Below are positions 17,619 to 26,470 of a stretch of DNA of 50,999 nt, one piece after another. The DNA lies in the NCBI GenBank assembly GCA_021713415.1, contig JAKJJQ010000020.1:1-50999 (forward strand), read 5' to 3'. The position numbers and the translations under genes are program-made. Source of the stretch: M0027 sp021713415. GTDB lineage: Bacteria; Pseudomonadota; Gammaproteobacteria; Francisellales; Francisellaceae. Below the pieces are notes generated by a model. The model did not search any database, had not been told where the DNA came from, and saw only the letters and a list, made by a program, of their open reading frames with translations. Position 1 is the first letter of the stretch, and every line of letters begins with the position of its first letter.

Positions 17619-18464
17619 TTATATCAGCCATTGTATTAGGACAATGTAAAACATTTTAATGCAGATTAAAAGAAGGAGTACAATAAATATTCTACGTGTT
17701 ATATTCGGTGGTGTTACAGTTGATAGCTTTGCTCCTAAAGGTGTTGTTAACATACTAACAATACCTACGGTAATAATAGCAGGCCAATATAAAAAACCAC
17801 TCGAATAGCTAACATTTTCAGAAGAGGCAATACCAAGTAAGGTATAACTAATACTACCAACTAATGCGATTGGTAGGCTTAAAGCAGATGAGGTGCCAGC
17901 TGCATATCGAATAGGCAAATTTTGCGAAATAAGAAAAGGAACACTAATTATTGATCCACCAATTCCAAGCATGCCAGAGATAAAGCCAATAATACTACCA
18001 TATTTAATACGGCGTGATTTACTAACATTAATATCTACCTCATTGGCGGGAATTTGATAGTTAAATGGTGTTTGTTTTTCTTTCTTATTACGGATTAACT
18101 TAAAGATCATAACCAGTAGTGTAATTGAAAAAACTAAAATTAAGATATCACCATGAGCAAAACGAGCAACAACAGCACCTAAAATACACATAGGTAGAAT
18201 AATTGATAATAACTGCCAATACACTTTAGTATGGATTCTACTTAAACGCGCATTGGCAATAATTGCTGATGTGCCTGTAAAAATCATAATACCTAATGAA
18301 CTGCCCATAGCAAACTGTGTATCATATATAGGTGAAAGATCTGCATAATGGAAAATAAAAGTTAGCCCAGGAACGATAATTAATCCACCACCAATACCTA
18401 GCATACCAGAGGCAAGCCCTGTAATTGCACCGATGACAATATAGAATAAAATCATTAATAACAT
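17619..18464 (-). CDS. TauE/SafE-family permease
   Basis: A 281-residue protein with about eight membrane segments built as two halves. Each starts with the family signature: GLASGMLGIGGGLIIVPGL near residue 15 and SGMLGIGGSIISVPFL near residue 160. TauE/SafE proteins export or import sulfur-containing anions such as sulfite or sulfoacetate. The start could be ATG 18464 or the Met three codons on. It leads the SPOR-like lipoprotein gene with a 7-base gap and is divergent to ppa. Confidence 0.85.
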   Translation of the reverse strand: MLLMILFYIVIGAITGLASGMLGIGGGLIIVPGLTFIFHYADLSPIYDTQFAMGSSLGIMIFTGTSAIIANARLSRIHTKVYWQLLSIILPMCILGAVVARFAHGDILILVFSITLLVMIFKLIRNKKEKQTPFNYQIPANEVDINVSKSRRIKYGSIIGFISGMLGIGGSIISVPFLISQNLPIRYAAGTSSALSLPIALVGSISYTLLGIASSENVSYSSGFLYWPAIITVGIVSMLTTPLGAKLSTVTPPNITRRIFIVLLLLICIKMFYIVLIQWLI

Positions 18465-18626
18465 ATTAAAGTATCACTATTATTTTAAGCATTTTAGATG
18501 GCATTATATCACAACTATTTTGATTGATGAGGGGTTCTAGCTGAATTTATAAGTTGAAGTTATGCTTGAATTTAGCGAGAATAGCACCATGAAAAGTATT
18601 TTATTAAAAGTAACTAAGGATAAAAA

Positions 18627-19151
18627 ATGATTAGTTCTATTCAACCTGGAAAAAATATCCCAGATGATATTAATGTGATTATTGAAATTCCAGCCTTTAA
18701 TGAGCCTGTTAAATATGAATTTGATAAAGAAGCAAATATTTTAGTGGTTGATCGTTTTATGACAGCAACGATGCAATATCCATGCAACTATGGATTCATA
18801 CCTAATACTTTATCAGATGATGGTGATCCAGCTGATGTACTAGTTTATACACCAGTACCTTTGCGTCCAGGAACTATGATTCGTTGTAGACCTGTTGGTG
18901 TATTAAAGATGACAGATGAATCTGGTGTTGATGCAAAAATTATTGCAGTGCCTGTTGAAAAACTATGGAAGAGCTATGCACATATTAAAGATATTGATGA
19001 TATGCCTGAAACATTATTAAACCAGATTAAGCATTTCTTTGAGCATTATAAAGATTTAGAAGCTGGTAAATGGGTTAAAGTTGATGGTTTTGATAATGCA
19101 AAAGCAGCTAAAGATGAAATTATTCAAGCCGTGGATAATTTTGAGAAATAG
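18627..19151 (+). CDS. ppa: Inorganic pyrophosphatase
   Basis: It hydrolyses pyrophosphate to two phosphates in the cytoplasm, pulling biosynthetic reactions forward. The 174 residues match the family I length of about 175. Diagnostic stretches are KYEFDKEANILVVDRF, YPCNYGFIPNTLSDDGDPADVLV (the D-x-D-P-x-D metal-binding signature) and a late HFFEHYKDLEAGKWVKV. AAGGA precedes the ATG. It stands alone, with a convergent MAPEG gene 6 bases after its stop. Confidence 0.95.
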   Translation: MISSIQPGKNIPDDINVIIEIPAFNEPVKYEFDKEANILVVDRFMTATMQYPCNYGFIPNTLSDDGDPADVLVYTPVPLRPGTMIRCRPVGVLKMTDESGVDAKIIAVPVEKLWKSYAHIKDIDDMPETLLNQIKHFFEHYKDLEAGKWVKVDGFDNAKAAKDEIIQAVDNFEK

Positions 19152-19157
19152 TTAAAA

Positions 19158-19565
19158 TCACATGATAAAAAAAGCATAAAATACAAAACAAATAGCAGAA
19201 AAAATAGTTGATGCAAACGTAAATTTCATACCTAGCTTTCGATAGGTGAGCGTTGGCTTTTCTAGTAGTTCAGCGCTTAATAAGCTATAAGCATGAAATA
19301 TTCTGCCAATAATTAATAAAATAGCAAATAGTGCTAATAAATATGCATTAACCTTGATTATAGCTAGGCCAAGGTGAATAATTAATGTAATTGGTACATA
19401 CTCTGTAAAATTACCTTGTGCTCGTATTGCTTTTTCAAGTGCTATTGTTTTTGCACCCGTTGCTATTTTATCTCTTTGACGATACTTAATAACTCTTAAA
19501 CTTAGATAAAACAGCATGCATGCTAAAATTAAACATTCTAATGAGAAAACTCCAATTGCATTCAT
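19158..19565 (-). CDS. MAPEG-family membrane protein
   Basis: A 135-residue four-helix membrane protein. It has the MAPEG features: a first helix, then RGNFTEYVP-type sequence (here AIRAQGNFTEYVPITLI with the conserved R-x-x-x-N-x-x-E-x-x-P), RIFHAYSLL and a final hydrophobic helix. MAPEG proteins in eukaryotes act on eicosanoids and glutathione; bacterial members are mostly uncharacterised. It is convergent with ppa. Confidence 0.85.
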   Translation of the reverse strand: MNAIGVFSLECLILACMLFYLSLRVIKYRQRDKIATGAKTIALEKAIRAQGNFTEYVPITLIIHLGLAIIKVNAYLLALFAILLIIGRIFHAYSLLSAELLEKPTLTYRKLGMKFTFASTIFSAICFVFYAFFIM

Positions 19566-19592
19566 TGTTAACTTCCATGTTAATAATTAGGT

Positions 19593-20384
19593 TTAATATA
19601 ATTGATAAAAATTACCTTGTGAATTAGGTAAGTGGGTATCAGCTTGTTTTACAGGTGTTATGGTTGGCTTCTTATCTGGCGTGTGCTTTGTTGCTGTAGC
19701 TAATGGTTGAGCTTTTTTAGCAACAGGAATTGGTATTTGGGCTTTTGGGATTGGCTTATTATTTAACCAGGCAATCATTTGTTCTACTAATATATCGGTT
19801 GATTGATTCATTGCTGTAACCATACCTAAAGGCGTTGATTGAGAGTTAGCTTTAATATTAAACAAATGTTGTTTTAATACAGTGCCTGATTGATTATTTG
19901 CTAGTTGAGCTAATACTTTCATCGAGGTATAACTATAGTTTTTTTCCATATGTTGGTTAAATTCTAAAAGTATGGTACTTAATCGGTAATTTACTTGTCC
20001 TAAAAATAAGGGTGATACGGTTGCTTGGTATAAATCAGCACTATCAATTTGTTCCAATAATATATTGCTTAACATATTACTTGGGGGTGTAACCCAGCGA
20101 CTATAAGCATAAGGCTTAATTTGATTATTATCCATTGTATAGTACATATTGGTATTGTTGTAAGGTGAAGCACTTTGCATTTTATCAATTCGAATAACAC
20201 CTTTTTTGGGAGAGGTATTTTTTGTTATCTCTAACTGTTTAGAGGTATTAACTTGATAGGTTTTAGTTTCAGGTACTTTAACAGGAGCAAATAAACCACA
20301 ACCAGTTAACATAATTGAAAAAGTAGTTACCGTAAATATGTTTAAGGATAATCTGATTGGTTTTTTAGATGTATCATAAGCCAT
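19593..20384 (-). CDS. ABC-type transport auxiliary lipoprotein of the MCE operon
   Basis: A 263-residue lipoprotein (hydrophobic 16-28, lipobox MLTGCG, Cys29) with the layout of the ABC_trans_aux family (PqiC-like): a central domain with RIDKMQSASPYNNTNMYYTMDNN and WVTPPSNMLSNILLEQI. The C-terminal tail (about 200-263) is a Pro/Lys/Thr-rich extension that is unusual for the family. It sits at the outer membrane and probably docks the MCE tunnel. It is the last gene of the four-gene operon, 1 base after the MlaD-like gene. Confidence 0.75.
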   Translation of the reverse strand: MAYDTSKKPIRLSLNIFTVTTFSIMLTGCGLFAPVKVPETKTYQVNTSKQLEITKNTSPKKGVIRIDKMQSASPYNNTNMYYTMDNNQIKPYAYSRWVTPPSNMLSNILLEQIDSADLYQATVSPLFLGQVNYRLSTILLEFNQHMEKNYSYTSMKVLAQLANNQSGTVLKQHLFNIKANSQSTPLGMVTAMNQSTDILVEQMIAWLNNKPIPKAQIPIPVAKKAQPLATATKHTPDKKPTITPVKQADTHLPNSQGNFYQLY

Positions 20385-20385
20385 A

Positions 20386-21303
20386 TTACTCTCCTGGGCC
20401 AGGTTGTGATGGTACTTGTCCTTTTATAAGCATAGATGGATTTTGATTAAGTTTATTAATCAATTGATTAAAATTATCTGAAACTGTATCAAAACTATTT
20501 AAAGTATTACTTAATTGTGGGATCAATACATTATTGATATTAGGTAGTGTTTGTTGTTCAACAGTTGTTGTTAATGATAATATTTGATTTGAAATTAGAT
20601 CAAGTTGTTTTGTGGTTGCGTTAACATTATTAATGATGTTGTCAATTTTTTGACTGTTTTTGCTAAAAGAAGTTGTAATATTATTTGCAGATTTAATCAG
20701 CTTTGTTGTTTCCTTACTTGATTGTTTAAGGTTTTCTGAAATTGCAGCAGTATTTTGCAAAATATTACTAATATGCTGGGTATTTTGTTTGTTAAGTATA
20801 TTGTTTACTTTATCAAAAATATTATCAAGCCCTTCAGATAGCTCCTGGAATTTATCAGTAAGGCTGCTAAAAAAGGATAATTTAGTCTGGATAACAGGAT
20901 AAGGTGGTTTTCGTTTTGGTGTTAGTAATTCTATTTTTTTGTTTAATTCTGCTTTTGGCGTTTGAAGGCTAATATAAGATAGCCCAGTAATGCCCTGTGG
21001 TTGTATGGTGGCATAAGTGTGTTTAGTAACAGGTGTTCCAGATACAATAGATAGATTAACATAAATATTACCAGGGTTGGTTTGATCAAGTTCAATGGAT
21101 TGAACTTTACCAACATTAACACCATTATATAAAACATTTGAATTGATACTTAAGCCATCAACTGGCTCATGAAATACACTAACATAGGTATAATAGGTAT
21201 TTTTTGAAATACCTACAGTAAGCCAAAGGGCTATTATGATCATTGCTGCAGTAGTTAGAATGACAAAAATTCCGAGTGTAATAAATTGCTTTCTATTTCT
21301 CAT
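20386..21303 (-). CDS. MlaD-like MCE-domain protein
   Basis: A 305-residue periplasmic substrate-binding component anchored by one N-terminal membrane segment (about 10-30). The single MCE domain (about 38-115) contains GLSINSNVLYNGVNVGKVQSIEL and QPQGITGLSYISL, the family hallmarks. A long helical, coiled-coil region rich in Asn and Thr (about 140-285) could form the tube typical of PqiB- and LetB-type assemblies. It overlaps the ATPase gene by 11 bases and is followed after 1 base by the auxiliary lipoprotein, so translation is probably coupled. Confidence 0.88.
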   Translation of the reverse strand: MRNRKQFITLGIFVILTTAAMIIIALWLTVGISKNTYYTYVSVFHEPVDGLSINSNVLYNGVNVGKVQSIELDQTNPGNIYVNLSIVSGTPVTKHTYATIQPQGITGLSYISLQTPKAELNKKIELLTPKRKPPYPVIQTKLSFFSSLTDKFQELSEGLDNIFDKVNNILNKQNTQHISNILQNTAAISENLKQSSKETTKLIKSANNITTSFSKNSQKIDNIINNVNATTKQLDLISNQILSLTTTVEQQTLPNINNVLIPQLSNTLNSFDTVSDNFNQLINKLNQNPSMLIKGQVPSQPGPGE

Positions 21304-22132
21304 CAGATGTATTCCTTATACTTGCAGATAGATTTGTTTGATGAATTGCTTTAACTTTATGTCCTCGAGGACCATTAAAGTAATTATAGAGTGCTTCATA
21401 TTCTTTATTATTAGCTGCATTTTTCAATGTGTCATGCAATAATACTTTACGATTTCCCAAATAAACAACTTCATCAACAATATGCCATAGTGTATCTAAA
21501 TCATGTGTAACCATAATAACTGTTAGAGATAATGATTCCTGTAATTCTTTGATTAGGATATCTAATTCATGTGCACTATTAGGATCTAATCCAGCAGATG
21601 GTTCATCTAAAAAAATAACTTCTGGATCAAGTGAAATAGCACGAGCAAGTGCTGTTCTTTTTATCATACCACCACTTAAATCAGCAGGGAAAAGGTTAAA
21701 AGCACTTTTAGGTAGACCAACTAAGTTTAGTTTAACTTTAGCAATTTCTTCTAAAGTAGGATAGCTAAAATCAGTGTATTCTTGCAGTGGGTATATAATA
21801 TTTTCAAGTACAGTTAAAGAAGAAAATAGCGCACCTTTTTGAAACATCATGCCCATTTTGCTTGCCATAAGCTTTGATTCTTTACTTCCAGGAGCAACAT
21901 CAGTTACGCATTCACCCATCAAAAAGATACTACCTTCTGCAATATCTTCAAGCATTAAAATCTGGCGCATTAAAGTCGTTTTTCCAGCACCACTATCACC
22001 AATGATGGCAATAATTCGATTAGGCAGTATTTCTAAATTAAGCCCTTGATGTACCCAATGTGTATTAAAACGCGTACCAAGGTTATTAACTTTTATAATT
22101 GGTTGTTGATGAGAGTGAGCTAGTATAGTCAT
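21293..22132 (-). CDS. MlaF-like ABC transporter ATPase
   Basis: The 279-residue ATPase powers the MCE lipid transporter. Walker A is GDSGAGKTTLM, the Q-loop lies in MMFQKGALFSSLTV, the ABC signature is LSGGMIKRTALARAI and Walker B is VIFLDEPSAGLDP, followed by the H-loop in VIMVTHDLD. The MlaF-type GALFSSLTV is diagnostic for this branch. A C-terminal extension of about 25 residues beyond the usual end overlaps the next gene. It starts 2 bases after the permease stop. Confidence 0.93.
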   Translation of the reverse strand: MTILAHSHQQPIIKVNNLGTRFNTHWVHQGLNLEILPNRIIAIIGDSGAGKTTLMRQILMLEDIAEGSIFLMGECVTDVAPGSKESKLMASKMGMMFQKGALFSSLTVLENIIYPLQEYTDFSYPTLEEIAKVKLNLVGLPKSAFNLFPADLSGGMIKRTALARAISLDPEVIFLDEPSAGLDPNSAHELDILIKELQESLSLTVIMVTHDLDTLWHIVDEVVYLGNRKVLLHDTLKNAANNKEYEALYNYFNGPRGHKVKAIHQTNLSASIRNTSDEK

Positions 22133-22134
22133 TA

Positions 22135-23298
22135 TTAAATCCTCAATGTACTATATAGGATTGAGAATGCAGCATCAGCAACAATGATTAAAAAAATTGA
22201 TAATACGACAGATCTTGTTGTTTCTTGACCAATGCTTGCTGCACTACCCTGAACACAAAAGCCACGATAACAACCAACAATAGCAATTAAAAGTGCAAAA
22301 ACAGGTGCTTTAATTAAACCAAGAATATAGTTTTTTGCAGCAATGACTTCTTGGAAGCGAGTTAAAAATTCTGTAAAGCTAATTTGTAAGTAGGCTTTTG
22401 ACATAATCATACCACCAATAATACTACTAATATCAGCAAGTACAGTTAATAAGGTTAATGCAATAATTAAACCAATAATTCTTGGAGAAACAAGCCGTTT
22501 AAAAGGGGATATACCCATTGTTTGTAGTGCATCTATTTCTTCTTGTACTTTCATTGTACCTATATGTGCTGCAAATGCACTGCCAGAGCGTCCAGCGACA
22601 ATAATAGCGGTAATTAGTGGCGCAAATTCACGAAAAATAGATAAACCCAATAGGTTAACAACAAAAATATTAGCGCCATAGGTTACAAGTTGTACACCCA
22701 TTTGATAGGTTAAAACAATACCAATTAAAAAAGAAAGCAAACAAACAATACCAATAGCTTTATAGCCATCGTTAATTACAATTTCACAAATTAACTGTAT
22801 TCTAGTTTTAAATGGGATTTTAACCCATTGAAACGTACTTAAGGCAATTGCACCTAAAAATGCTAGTAAATTTAAAATATCTTTGGCCGTTTGGAAAGTT
22901 TGTTGACCAATATAATATGCAGTTGCTTTTGGATTAATACGTTTTACTTTTTCAGGAGGGCTAATGGTTACTTTTTCTTTGACTAGATCATATAGATCTT
23001 TATGTGTCTGCTTTAATTTTAATGTAGAGACTTGGATATTTGCTTTTTGTAGCTGATCAAGTAATAATTTTAAAAATGTTGCACCGATAGTATCAAATTT
23101 ATTAATTGCTAAAGCATTAATTGTAATTGTCTTAGTTTGGCCATTTTTTAAAATTGCCTTTAGAATTTGCTCTAGTAAATGTTCATCAAAATTTTGCCAG
23201 TTCCAACTACCACTTAAACTTAAGGACTGTTGTTCACTGATAAATTCATAAGCTGCAGGTACACTATCTGAAGCATTTAATATTTTTTCTTTAAGCAT
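22135..23298 (-). CDS. MlaE-like permease with an N-terminal STAS domain
   Basis: A 387-residue protein. Residues about 25-115 form a STAS-like domain (SLSGSWNWQNFDEHLL, INALAINKFDTIGATFLKLLLDQL), as found fused to MlaE in several proteobacteria in place of a separate MlaB. From about 150 on it is MlaE: GLSIFREFAPLITAIIVAGRSGSAFAAHIGTMKVQEEIDALQTM is present in sequence, with five to six membrane segments. It is the first gene of a minus-strand operon with the ATPase, the MCE protein and the lipoprotein. The set would move phospholipids or other lipids between the inner and outer membranes. Confidence 0.93.
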   Translation of the reverse strand: MLKEKILNASDSVPAAYEFISEQQSLSLSGSWNWQNFDEHLLEQILKAILKNGQTKTITINALAINKFDTIGATFLKLLLDQLQKANIQVSTLKLKQTHKDLYDLVKEKVTISPPEKVKRINPKATAYYIGQQTFQTAKDILNLLAFLGAIALSTFQWVKIPFKTRIQLICEIVINDGYKAIGIVCLLSFLIGIVLTYQMGVQLVTYGANIFVVNLLGLSIFREFAPLITAIIVAGRSGSAFAAHIGTMKVQEEIDALQTMGISPFKRLVSPRIIGLIIALTLLTVLADISSIIGGMIMSKAYLQISFTEFLTRFQEVIAAKNYILGLIKAPVFALLIAIVGCYRGFCVQGSAASIGQETTRSVVLSIFLIIVADAAFSILYSTLRI

Positions 23299-23365
23299 AT
23301 GAATCTTTAAACTTTATGGTTATTAACTAATTAAGGTTTAGATGAAAATCGATGTATTTTCAAGC

Positions 23366-23656
23366 TTATATATACCATTGTGATAGAAATTCTTGGCGAG
23401 TTATAGGATCAAATGCAGTAACTTTATAATCAGCAAGCCCATGAAGATTATATGGGTCGTTTTGAATAAATGCATCAATTTCAGCTCTATCTCCTTTAGC
23501 AATCAGTATGCCACCTGTTCTTGGTGTTTTCGGGCCAGCTGCTAGCAACAAACCATTATCAGATAAAAATGATCGCAAATAAGCCCTATGCTCATTAAGT
23601 ATAAGGTTAATTTCATCTAATGATTTTGTAAAAGTAATATCTATTAGATAAAGCAT
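23366..23656 (-). CDS. YciI-family protein
   Basis: A 96-residue ferredoxin-like protein of the YCII family. It has the N-terminal strand LYLIDITF, HRAYLRSFLSDNGLLLAAGPKTPRTGGILI with the conserved His and the GP turn, and DAFIQNDPYNLHGLADYKVTAFDP. Most members have no assigned role; a few are lyase-like or dechlorinase-like. It is a separate small gene between the PLP enzyme and the MCE operon. Confidence 0.9.
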   Translation of the reverse strand: MLYLIDITFTKSLDEINLILNEHRAYLRSFLSDNGLLLAAGPKTPRTGGILIAKGDRAEIDAFIQNDPYNLHGLADYKVTAFDPITRQEFLSQWYI

Positions 23657-23711
23657 TGATCAAACTCCTTGATTTAGAATATATTTGTATGAATTCTAAC
23701 AGGAATGATAT

Positions 23712-25094
23712 TTAGCTTGCAAAAGATAATTTTACTTTATTTAGATATTTTAATGCTTGATCTAAATCATCAATAATATCATCAGGATTTTCTGCCCCCA
23801 CACTTAAGCGAATCAAATTATTTTTAATATCTGCAGTTTCTCTTGCTTGTTCACCTTGTTGTTGGTGTGTTGAGATAGCTGGAATTGTTGCAACGGTTTT
23901 AATTCTTCCTAAATCAGTTGCACAAAAGATAAGCTTTAGTTCACTTAATACTTGTTTTGCATTTATAACATCACCTTTGACCGCAAAGGATAATAAGTGG
24001 CCATATCGTTTGATTGGTGTTTGGTTTGATGATAAGGATTCTGAATCAACTAATGAAAAATACTTATTTGCTAATTCTAGTTGTTGGAAATTATCAAGGC
24101 CAGGGTACATAACAGATTCAACATTAGGGTGATTATTTAAATACTTTGCTACTTTTAAAGCATTTTGTGAAAACTGATCAACACGCATTCGTAGTGTTCT
24201 TAGTTCTGAAAGTGTAAGGAATGCTTGCATAGGGGATAAGCAAGCGCCATTATCACGATTGGGTAATAATTTTAAATATTGACAGAAGTCATTTTTTATT
24301 TCATCAGTGAGATAATGTGCGTTGATATTTTCTTTGGCAATAATAGCACCACCAATGACCATACCAGAAGCAGAGATTATCTTAGAAAGTGAATGAACCA
24401 CAATATCAGCACCAAATGCAAAAGGGCGTAAAAGTGCAGGTGTTGCTAAAGTACTATCAATAACAAGTGGGATATCATGCTCATGTGCAAGATTTGCAAT
24501 AGATTCAATATCACAAATGCTTAAATTTGGGTTTGATGGAACTTCAATGTAAATAAATCGTGTATTATTATCAATCTGATCTTTCCACTGTTCTAGCGGC
24601 GCATCGGGTTTTACCCATCGAACTTGACGAAGCTTTTCACTTTGGCGCTGTGAAAATTGTTGATAGGTGCCACCATAAATTTGAGTCGATGAAATAAAGT
24701 TTGCTTTGGGGGTGTTAGCTAATAGATTTTCAGCAACAGTGGTAATTGCTGACATACCAGAACTTGTAACACAAGCACTTGCATTTACATTGCATTGATA
24801 CGACTCTAATAATGCTAGCGTTGATTCAAGATAATATAATGTTGGGTTATGTATTCTGGTATAACTCCAGCTTGGAATTTCATAAGCAAGTGCTGCTTCT
24901 AGTTCATCTGCATTTGAGAAACCTTGTGCTGTTGTCATATAAATCGGCTCAATAATAGATCCTTGATTAAGTAGTGCTTCATTTAGATCATAGACCCCAT
25001 GTGTTGCAATGGTATCAAATGACTTGTTTTTAATATTTTTTATTGCGTTTTCTCTTGCTAATATTTGTTCATTTAAGCGTGATTTATAATCCAT
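23712..25094 (-). CDS. Cys/Met-metabolism PLP enzyme, O-acetylhomoserine sulfhydrylase-like
   Basis: A 460-residue fold-type I PLP enzyme. Visible features are YTRIHNPTLYYLESTLALLE near the start, SSGMSAITTVAENLL, the PLP Asp in LVIDSTLATP and the Schiff-base lysine in VVHSLSKIISASGM. The length and the long C-terminal domain fit O-acetylhomoserine/O-acetylserine sulfhydrylases rather than the shorter MetB/MetC type, but a methionine gamma-lyase cannot be excluded. It would make homocysteine or cysteine from activated homoserine and sulfide. It is divergently oriented to the LuxR-type regulator 183 bases away. The spacing suggests, without proof, local regulation. Confidence 0.8.
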   Translation of the reverse strand: MDYKSRLNEQILARENAIKNIKNKSFDTIATHGVYDLNEALLNQGSIIEPIYMTTAQGFSNADELEAALAYEIPSWSYTRIHNPTLYYLESTLALLESYQCNVNASACVTSSGMSAITTVAENLLANTPKANFISSTQIYGGTYQQFSQRQSEKLRQVRWVKPDAPLEQWKDQIDNNTRFIYIEVPSNPNLSICDIESIANLAHEHDIPLVIDSTLATPALLRPFAFGADIVVHSLSKIISASGMVIGGAIIAKENINAHYLTDEIKNDFCQYLKLLPNRDNGACLSPMQAFLTLSELRTLRMRVDQFSQNALKVAKYLNNHPNVESVMYPGLDNFQQLELANKYFSLVDSESLSSNQTPIKRYGHLLSFAVKGDVINAKQVLSELKLIFCATDLGRIKTVATIPAISTHQQQGEQARETADIKNNLIRLSVGAENPDDIIDDLDQALKYLNKVKLSFAS

Positions 25095-25277
25095 GTGACT
25101 TACCTTAAAGTTAAAGCATCCTATTATTTAAAATTTAGATATGGATGGTTTAGTATGCAAGTTAAGAATTAAAGTTTTAATTAAATTTTGTTATAGAGGT
25201 AAAAAATTGACATTTTGAAACTAAAATAAAACTATGTTATAAGTTTTTATATTAGATAATTAAGTTTAGGGAAAACT

Positions 25278-26051
25278 ATGGGAAACCAACCTGCTAGACG
25301 GTTTGATGCAATTACTTATCGTGGAAAAGTATTATTTTCTGATTTATTTTTTAGCCAGCATTTAACTGAGGAAGGTAGAACATTTTTTAAACCAGATAAA
25401 GCAAATGAAGTACCTCGCCAATTTGCATTTCCACTAGGTTATAGCACCATGTTTGATGACTTTCTTTTATTATTTGAAAAAAAAGAAACAAGCATTACAC
25501 GTTTTGGCGTAGCATTTTCAGCTAATAATTTTGTTGTTTTTACATTGGTTCGCACTCCATTTATGTCAGAGGGCAAAATGGTTGGAATTGTAAATAATGT
25601 TGATTATGGTTATCACCAGTTAATATTTAATCCATGTTATCAGGAGATTATGCCACTGCCTTGCCAATACGATCGATTAACGAAAAATGAAATGCAGTTA
25701 TTATTTTTATTAGCACAATTTCCTGAACTTAAAGCAAAAGATATAACAGGCCTTATGGATGTTCAAATCCGCACAGCTTATATGTATAAATATGATTTAA
25801 TTAATAAATTAAAAGATATTTTTCATCAAGAACAATTAAACTTTGTAGAGTTAATTAATAAAATTTTTCATGTAGAGGTACCAAAGCCTGTATCAGATAC
25901 GCAAAATTTTATTGTATTACCAAAAGAAGAATTTTTATATCATTGTGATTTACTATCTAAAGATAAATCAGTACAAACATTACGTTATGAAAATAATTTT
26001 GATGAATCAACATTACAACGGTGGGTAGATATATTTAAAGCTTCAAACTAG
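25278..26051 (+). CDS. LuxR-type HTH transcriptional regulator with a PAS-like N-terminus
   Basis: A 257-residue protein. Residues about 60-120 form a sensor-like region (LVRTPFMSEGKMVGIVNNVDYG has the pattern of a PAS-domain tail). A LuxR-like helix-turn-helix occupies about 138-190: YDRLTKNEMQLLFLLAQ begins the DNA-binding fold, then AKDITGLMDVQIRTAYMYKYDLINKL gives the recognition helix. A polar extension of about 65 residues follows the HTH, longer than usual. AGGGAAAA gives a good ribosome-binding site. A perfect TTGACA at 25207-25212 lies upstream but without a well-spaced -10. Targets may include the flanking PLP enzyme or the effector genes downstream; this is guesswork from position. 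Confidence 0.75.
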   Translation: MGNQPARRFDAITYRGKVLFSDLFFSQHLTEEGRTFFKPDKANEVPRQFAFPLGYSTMFDDFLLLFEKKETSITRFGVAFSANNFVVFTLVRTPFMSEGKMVGIVNNVDYGYHQLIFNPCYQEIMPLPCQYDRLTKNEMQLLFLLAQFPELKAKDITGLMDVQIRTAYMYKYDLINKLKDIFHQEQLNFVELINKIFHVEVPKPVSDTQNFIVLPKEEFLYHCDLLSKDKSVQTLRYENNFDESTLQRWVDIFKASN

Positions 26052-26470
26052 TTTTTTTGTAATAATTAACTTTGAATTATTTGAATATATACTTGATCTA
26101 TAAATATTTAATCCATGTCGTTCTTGCATTACTTTATGTAATTATGAGATTTTATTAATAAATAGTATATATTTCATGAAATATTATGATATTGAGTAAA
26201 AACACCTAAAGCTTTTCTTTTTTATTTAACTATTTGAAATATAACTTATTATTTCAATCACAATAAATTTTATGCAATTTGCATAATCAAACATTAAGTG
26301 TAATTCTACATAAATTATCTTACTTTTTTTCAGTATTTGACCGCGATGTAAATTAGTAATCTTTATCTAAATATCATGATTAATAATTAAGTTGTATGTC
26401 TATTTTTGATCTCCAAATAATTTAATTTCAATCATGTTTTTAAAAGGTTGCACATCAAAGGAGGTTTGCT
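26052..26470 (+). promoter_or_regulatory. 419-bp intergenic region with two perfect palindromes before the giant effector gene
   Basis: No gene is seen here. The region is very AT-rich. It holds a 16-bp perfect palindrome at 26169-26184 (ATATTTCATGAAATAT) and a 17-bp one at 26270-26286 (TTATGCAA-T-TTGCATAA). The second lies 184 bases before the start of the 26471 gene. TTGACC at 26338-26343 is a possible -35. The ribosome-binding site AAAGGAGG precedes the start. No PmrA-type repeat as described for Legionella effectors was found. Confidence 0.45.

Noticed and set aside
26052..26470. Small RNA or tRNA gene in the 419-bp gap
   Set aside because: No cloverleaf, T-loop motif or terminator hairpin was found; only palindromes and AT-rich DNA.
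26340..26470. PmrA-type regulatory repeat upstream of the giant gene
   Set aside because: No pair of CTTAATATT-like repeats at the right spacing could be found.
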